From: Madurella fahalii
Lineage: Eukaryota > Ascomycota > Sordariomycetes > Sordariales
Direction: 5' to 3'
Assembly (NCBI GenBank): GCA_029876055.1
Contig: CM056876.1
Coordinates: forward strand, 3,534,001-3,598,000
Length of the DNA: 64,000 nucleotides
A program made the position numbers and the translations under genes. Numbering within the stretch: the stretch's first letter is position 1; each line of letters opens with the position of its first letter. Shown piece after piece: positions 58,478 through 64,000 of the stretch. The notes under the pieces were generated by a model. That model did no database searches and was not told where the DNA came from. It saw nothing but the letters and a program-made list of their open reading frames with translations.

Positions 58478-58864
58478 ATGCTGGACAACTTTTCGCTAAG
58501 CCACATTCCGGCGCTCATCGTCGCGTCTACCACCACCTTCGGCGGTATCTGGCCCATGTTCAACGCGCCAGCGGCCATGTTAGAGTTCGGCTTTCCTCCC
58601 ACTGTCGCCCAGGCGCGAGCGGCCGCCCCCGTCATGGTGAACGGCCAGGCCCGTACCACCATCCTAGGCCTCCTCACCTTTATCTTTTACTACCAGGGCA
58701 AATACTCCGAGGTCGATACGATCATGGCCGTCTTTGGCGCCTACGCGGGCGCCGTCGACGCGTACCTGGTGTGGAAACTCGGCAACCCCGGCAAGGGCCT
58801 TTTCCGCCTCGTTGCGTCGTGGGCGATCGCCGCTTGTGGCTTTGCCCGCCTGACAAGCCGTTGA
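58478..58864 (+). CDS. Small integral membrane protein, DUF4267 family
   Basis: 128 residues in a single exon from ATG at 58478 (AAAATGC context). Hydrophobic segments lie at about residues 8-27, 58-72 (RTTILGLLTFIFYY), 78-97 (VDTIMAVFGAYAGAVDAYLV) and 108-124. The blocks FGGIWPMFNAPAAMLEFGFP and VMVNGQARTTILGLL resemble the fungal DUF4267 family as I know it, which is about 130 residues long. The function of the family is unknown. Codon use is GC-rich like the neighbours, and nothing is broken. Confidence 0.85.
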   Translation: MLDNFSLSHIPALIVASTTTFGGIWPMFNAPAAMLEFGFPPTVAQARAAAPVMVNGQARTTILGLLTFIFYYQGKYSEVDTIMAVFGAYAGAVDAYLVWKLGNPGKGLFRLVASWAIAACGFARLTSR

Positions 58865-59639
58865 TTGGGTAACCATTTTGGGACCGGAGTCTAAGGCTAA
58901 GGTTACAGTTGTCTCAGACAGTGTGTTCGTTGGCGGATTAACTGAAGAAGAGATGGGGGTGTATAAACGGAGCGCCGATGCGGGATCGGCCAGGATTGCA
59001 CTCTCCGCCCCCGTAATGCCTCATAGCTTAATACGCTCAACATTCCACATCCTTGCAGATTGCCGTACCGAAGTGTTATACCACCCAAGGCATTTTGATA
59101 AGTTCGTCCTGCATCCTAGAGACAATTCTTACTAGCGTGGTGGTTCATCATCACGCTGCCAAGACTGCCTCTAGCTGATTATGATGTGTGAGCGTGTGCC
59201 GTCTGCGACCAGAATGTCGGCATCATCAGGCGTGATTATCCTTAGATATTTTCCATCCCTCGGCCGAAACCAACACTTCCTAGGCTCCATAGTTTGGACC
59301 TATAGAAGCCTATTCCTTTTGTTTATCAGGTACATTTGCAGAGTTTTGTACCCATTCCTTTTGTCTGCAAACCAGGGCTATGATGGTACAGGGGTGAGAT
59401 TTCGCTTTAATGGTTATCAATATTGCCATGATGTATATCGGTGTGCTACTAACCGAGTAGTTGCATGTACTCAAACAACATCCCATGCAGCATGAATTCT
59501 TCACTCAACGAGCTATTACATATCGACACCGCCGCGGGTTCATTCACAACTTGACATTCTTTCGTGTCCGGGCCAGAAAAGGCGGTCGGTTTTTAGGTAT
59601 CATTGCTTCATGCACTAACACGCCACAAAACCCGCACGC
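58865..59639. other. Intergenic, no supported gene
   Basis: Several short ORFs on both strands have biased, non-coding-like composition. The sequence just before 59640 serves as the MRM2 promoter. Confidence 0.45.
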
Positions 59640-61307
59640 ATGCAGGCGCAATGGGCCCGGACGCCATTCCGCCTGGCTGTCCCCGTCACCGGGTTGTTAT
59701 GCCCGTCCTACTGTCCGGTAGCGGGTAGCTTGTTCTCATCCACGTTGCCTCTATCACATCGTTCCCAAGCCAGATCAGGGTCGCGGCCATGCCTATTATC
59801 ACCAACAGACCGCCTGCACATCCGCCCTTCTTCCTCGGCCTCCTCCCGGTGGAAACAGCGGCAAGGCGCCGACCACTTTGCGCGAGAAGCCCGCGTGCAG
59901 GGACTCAAGTCACGCGCCGCTTTCAAGCTCCTCGAGCTTGATGCCAAGTACCACCTCTTCCGGCGGGGCAAAGGGCAGGTGGTCGTCGACCTGGGCTTTG
60001 CACCGGGGTCATGGTCACAGGTTGCGCTGGACCGGACCTCGCCCGACGGTCGCGTCGTGGGCATTGACATCATCCCCGCGCAGCCGCCGCGCGGGGTGAG
60101 CACCATCCAGGGTAATTTTCTGTCGCCGGGCGTGCAGGCGATGGTGAAGCAGTTTCTGTTGGATGGGGAGAAGAGGAGGAAGGCGGAGAGGGTCGAGGCT
60201 GGGGGGAAAGCGACGGGACAGGAGAAGGATGGTGAGGCCGGGATTGGGGATGGAGATGGGGACGCCGGAATGGATGAGGTTGCCGACCGGCCAAGTTACA
60301 TCGACTTGGAGCGGATGGCTGCGCACGAGAGCGAAGTCGAGTCACCCTCTTCGCCATCCTCCTCCTCGCCTTCACCAACGTTGGAAGACGCCGCCGCCCC
60401 TGAGGATAGGAAAACAAAGCCCAATCTCCGGTTGGTAGACGTGCGTTTACCTCCAATCTTCTCCGATATCCCTTGACCCGAAGAAGGTAAACTTAACTAA
60501 TACCTGCCCTAACCCTCTTCCCTCCGAAACAGGTAGTCCTCTCCGACATGTCAGCACCATGGCCCCAAACCCACGGCTTCTCCGTCCACAGTTTGAGTAA
60601 CCCGCATTTCAGGATGATGAACACAAGCGGCGTCGCCTTTAGAGACCACGCTGGGAGCATGGTAACGACCCTTTTTTATTTCTTTCCGCCCCTTCCTCTA
60701 TCCCCTTGGAATTCTCCCTCCCCTCCCTCCCCCGTCCTCCTCCCAAGGATGGCCATCATCCACCCTTTTTCTCACCACCTCCCCCAAATCCCCACCACGA
60801 CAACACCAGCAACATCAATAACGACAATCACCCATTTACCAATCTCACACATATACAACAACAACAACAACGACAATAAGAAGAAAAAGAAAATTAAGAC
60901 TGACTCATCCTCCCTCTTCCCCTCCCGCCCCCCCGTAACAGGACCTGTGCAAAGCCGCCCTGTCGTTCGCCTCCGACACGCTGAAAAACGGCGGCCACTT
61001 CGTCTGCAAGTTCTACCAGGGCGCCGAGGACAAGGCGTTCGAGACCATGCTCAAGCGCATGTTTGCCCGGGTGCACCGGGAGAAGCCCGAGTCGTCGCGG
61101 AGTGTAAGCCTTCCCCTTCCACCCACCCACCCACCCACACACACACATGCATATATATATACAGACCCTTCTTGCCGTCATGTTCTGGCGCTTGTCAAGT
61201 GCAACATAAGGAGCTAAGAAGGGTTGTAGGAATCCAAAGAGGCCTTCTTCGTAGCGCTCAGGAGGAAAGGAGGCGTCAGCCTGGAGGACGTCGATGTACA
61301 ACAGTAA
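59640..61307 (+). CDS. MRM2: Mitochondrial rRNA (uridine-2'-O)-methyltransferase, MRM2/FtsJ family
   Basis: Methylates a conserved uridine of the large mitochondrial rRNA using S-adenosylmethionine. Exons 59640-60440, 60533-60661, 60942-61103 and 61230-61307 (introns 92, 280 and 126 bp), all phase 0, 389 residues. The N-terminus is Arg/Ser-rich and non-acidic, as in a mitochondrial presequence. The FtsJ catalytic K-D-K-E set is visible: K96 in SRAAFKLLEL, D272 in VVLSDMSAPW, K333 in FVCKFYQG and E368 in ESKEAFFVAL. The SAM-binding loop is VVVDLGFAPGSWSQ (114-127). A low-complexity Gly/Asp/Ser insert (about 175-255) separates the SAM loop from the catalytic Asp and is larger than in bacterial FtsJ. 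Intron 2 is unusually long and simple-sequence rich. It converges on the eL18 gene. Confidence 0.9.
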
Positions 61308-61718
61308 TACACCAAGAGCTTGCTGGCACAAGCAGGACACTTGGGATTTGGGGGCGATAGATTTCCGCATGGATCATACCATTATACCCATACAATCACC
61401 GGCACATATGTAAAACGCATAGGCGCGATACGCAAAGACAGAAATCGCCGCAGGGCCACAATGGCGTTGTCATTCAGAGCCGTGGCATCAGCAACGTGTG
61501 CCATGTCAATTCCTTCTTTCATGCCGTCCGTAATAAGAAAAAGAGACTCTTTGCCCGTATGCCGCCATTCTCCCGCACCGGTCCTGCAGACACCACAGCG
61601 ACCAGGCCACGGCCATGACAAGCCCTGAAAGCACATGCTCCAAACCCATTGCCATTGTTGCGACCAAGAACCCCACGCCATGTTGCCCCAAACTCCTGCC
61701 AAGGGTATGCGCTCCGCC
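61308..61718. other. Convergent 3' region between MRM2 and eL18
   Basis: 411 bp between the two stop codons, presumably holding both 3' UTRs. No gene is seen. Confidence 0.5.
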
Positions 61719-62670
61719 TTAGACCTTGAAGCCGCGCGACCTCCTGCGACCACGGGCGCGCTCGAACTTGCGGCCCTTGGACTGCACATACGGCTTCTGT
61801 TTCCGGTTGTCAGCCCCGCTCTCCCGCTGCGGTCAGCTACTTTCACCAGAGTGCAGAAACGAACCTTGTGCTTGTGGGGACCAAAGCCAAAGTGCTTAAC
61901 CGCCTCACGCGAGTTCTTGGGGCCGCGCAGCAGCAGCGTGTTGGCGCCAGTCGGCTTCTCGAGGGCGAGCTGGTCGAGGGTGATGGCCTGGCCGCCGGCG
62001 GCAACGATGCGGGCGCGGGCCGTGGCGGTGAAGCGCAGGGCGGCGACCGTCATCTTGGGGACGGTCAGGAGGCGGTTGTCATCCGTGACGGTGCCGACAA
62101 CCACGACCGTCTTCTTCTCGTTGCCGTTCTTGAGGTTGGCCGCGATGCGCGAGAGCGAGGTGGGCGGGCGGTTGATGCGGCTCATGAACAGGCGGCGCAG
62201 GACCACCTTGTTGAAGGGAGCATCGGTGCGGCCTGGAGAGGGGCGGTTAACGATTGCAATTTTATTTTTTTTTTCTTTTTATTTCTGTCGGAAAGGAAAA
62301 GACAAAACGTACGGGCCAGGAAGCGGTAGAGCTTCACCAAGAGCTTCAGGTAGACATTGTCGCTCTTGGGCGCCTTGCGGTGCGTGGACCGCTCGTGGTG
62401 CTTCCGCAGATCGATACCTATTGTCGGAAGAGGACTCCAGTCAGCCTTTTTGGTCCTGGTATGCTCAAATTGGCGCGCTCAACCGGTACTGGACCGTCTC
62501 GAAGCTTCGTCGGGTTCTGCCTTTTGCGATCAAGAAAGAGACCCGGCGGGAGCGACGACGACGAGTCTCGACCGGGAACGAAGATGCCATGGTTCGCAGA
62601 GAGAAACAATATTTCAGATTCTCGTCCACTCGCACACAAAGGCTTCGAAGAGGCCTGGCTACGTACCCAT
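61719..62670 (-). CDS. RPL18: 60S ribosomal protein L18 (eL18)
   Basis: A structural protein of the cytosolic large subunit. Exons 62670-62667 (only ATG plus one base), 62417-62313, 62232-61865 and 61796-61719; introns 249, 80 and 68 bp, 184 residues in total. Characteristic blocks are [64 protein letters not shown] and the basic C-terminus [18 protein letters not shown]. The length matches yeast L18 (186). The long first intron right after the start codon is common in fungal ribosomal protein genes and may contribute to expression. Donor GTACGT and acceptor AATAG support the 4-nt first exon. Confidence 0.95.
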
Positions 62671-63781
62671 CGTGACGGTGACTCGTGGATTGTCGACAAA
62701 ATCCGAGTCGATGGGGAGATTCGTTGGGCGATGGTTTTGGAAAAATTCCAGAGCGCAGAATTTGGAGTGATTTCAGTGCGGCGTTTTTGTGCGTAGGCGG
62801 TGGGTTGCGGCAGATTAGAGGTCGACAGGGGCCGGGGGGAGGGGGGGGGGAGCTGCGCTGGAAAGTGGGCCTCAGCATTCACGTCAAAGCCACATGCGGT
62901 TCAACGAGCATCGTGTAACTCTTCGCATCTTTGGTCTCTCAACCTGTAATTCCAAATGCAAACTTCCAATACCAGATTGCTCGGTTTCTATTAGATATTC
63001 TATGATTATTGTTGAACCCCAATCTATCCCATTTTATGATCCTCAAATGCCAAGCGTGACTGTGGGTTCCTCTCTGCAGCACAGCTCATCGATAGTGTAC
63101 AACGCGATCCGCTGAAAGCTAAGCTCAACGACTTGTCTGCAACTTCCGCTGCATACGGAGTTTTGGGCAGCCGTTATCCTGTTCCTTAACGTCCACATCC
63201 ACTTGATACAGCTTGGGGGCTCTGGGCGTACATTAGCGAGAAGCCACCGTCTATTTACATCGTGATTAACACGCTGCCGAAAGGTGTATTAGAACCTCCT
63301 CCATAGGTTTCCTGGCGCTGCATCCTCCCCCTTTATGGCCATAGATTCCAGATTTGTGGAGTCGGGCCGTCACCGAAAACCATCCAACGGGTATCGTTGC
63401 CTCCTTGGTTGTCTGGGTAGTGGCGTGTCGGGTTCTTGGGCGGATAACGGGGGTTAAAATTGTTGAGTTATGAATGGCCAAGAAGCTCCGCCCAGGGCGT
63501 CCTTACATCCTCCAGACATGAGCACTTCACAAAGTCCAGGGGCTGTGAATGTATGGGCCGGATCCGGTGTGTACTTTTGTGTGGCCTTGCCGTCTAACAA
63601 GACGAGCTATGCTTCTGCAAGCTGTTTGCTTCTCGTGCGCGCTGCGGGAAGGACGACTAGGGGTTTGCCATATGTATAGCCTTGATTCCGTCTAGACCAT
63701 ATGCCGAAGTCTATGAACCGTCTGGAGCAGGTCCGTACCGGAGAGAAACCGCATCATAGCCAGTTGGAATGGTGTGGAGTC
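62671..63781. other. Intergenic, eL18 promoter side and carrier gene 3' side
   Basis: It includes a G-rich run at 62833-62851 shortly upstream of eL18. ORFs here are short and unsupported. Confidence 0.45.
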
Positions 63782-64000
63782 TCATTGCAGCAATGGCTCC
63801 TCTGCCGGTTTGACGCTGAGAAGGAAGTCGCGACAAATCTCGAAGCTCAGCCAGCTGGAGGCCATACTCGGGGCCACCTTGAGAAGATTGGGAATGATGC
63901 CCTTGTACAGGCCCTTGACGCCCTCTTGGGCAATGATGACACGGACGGCGTCGGCGAGGGACTTGTACTGGTAGCCCATGCCGGACATGGTGTTGATTTG
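63782..64000 (-). CDS. Mitochondrial carrier (SLC25), C-terminal part, probably thiamine pyrophosphate carrier
   Basis: The reading is open from the window edge to TGA at 63784-63782, giving 72 residues; the gene continues beyond 64000. The sequence YQYKSLADAVRVIIAQEGVK leads into GLYKGIIPNLLKVAPSMASS and then WLSFEICRDFL. This is the last carrier repeat: an EG.xGLYKG motif followed by the sixth transmembrane helix. The LLKVAPSMASSWLSFE segment is what I know from fungal TPC1-type carriers, but closely related carriers share parts of it. Located in the mitochondrial inner membrane. Confidence 0.8.
   Translation of the reverse strand, partial: QINTMSGMGYQYKSLADAVRVIIAQEGVKGLYKGIIPNLLKVAPSMASSWLSFEICRDFLLSVKPAEEPLLQ

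Noticed and set aside
61382..62206. 274-codon minus-strand ORF containing eL18 as a continuous gene
   Set aside because: The ORF reads through the last intron into unrelated frame. Splicing gives the exact eL18 C-terminus.

Overview
The window looks like a chromosome segment of a filamentous ascomycete, most likely a Sordariomycete. The right-hand genes are GC-rich, have short introns (50-80 bp, GT...CTRAC...AG), and match fungal families: OST3/OST6, DUF4267, MRM2, ribosomal eL18 and a TPC1-type mitochondrial carrier. The transposon blocks are AT-rich and TpA-rich, with TAG/TGA/TAA stops where Trp, Gln or Arg codons are expected. LTR pairs of one element differ, by my reading, only by transitions. 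This is the footprint of repeat-induced point mutation (RIP).

Layout. 1-6242: the 3' part of a Ty3/Gypsy chromovirus sitting in a Copia element, then a pogo/Fot1 remnant. 6243-17700: a less AT-rich accessory island. It carries several Gly-rich repeat proteins (some broken), a solo Gypsy LTR, a RIP-degraded histone-H3-like fragment, a widely spaced inverted repeat, a diverged direct repeat and minisatellites. 17702-19523: a complete pogo/Fot1 element with TIRs and TA duplication but a broken transposase. 19545-53000: a retrotransposon nest of about 33 kb. Its core is three levels deep. A Gypsy copy (20888-40632) has its 3' LTR split by a Copia element (27279-40422, target duplication GAATG/AAATG), and that Copia is split inside its reverse transcriptase by a second Gypsy copy in reverse orientation (31499-38839, target duplication CTATA). 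Further Gypsy, Copia and pogo elements follow. 53947-64000: conserved host genes.

The most interesting signal is a gene carried antisense between the chromodomain of pol and the 3' LTR of the Gypsy elements. Its structure can be read as four exons with three short phase-0 introns, about 247 codons, preceded by a TATA box and a CT-rich tract. It is present in three copies of the main family and, clearly diverged but with recognisable exons, in a second Gypsy family at 41829-42700. I do not recognise the protein. Other points are the Gly-rich repeat family of the accessory island and the H3-like relic.

The host genes are functionally unlinked housekeeping genes: N-glycosylation (OST3), a coiled-coil AT-hook protein, a small membrane protein, mitochondrial rRNA 2'-O-methylation (MRM2), cytosolic ribosome (eL18) and mitochondrial cofactor transport. 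All coordinates and splice sites were worked out by eye; no database search was run.
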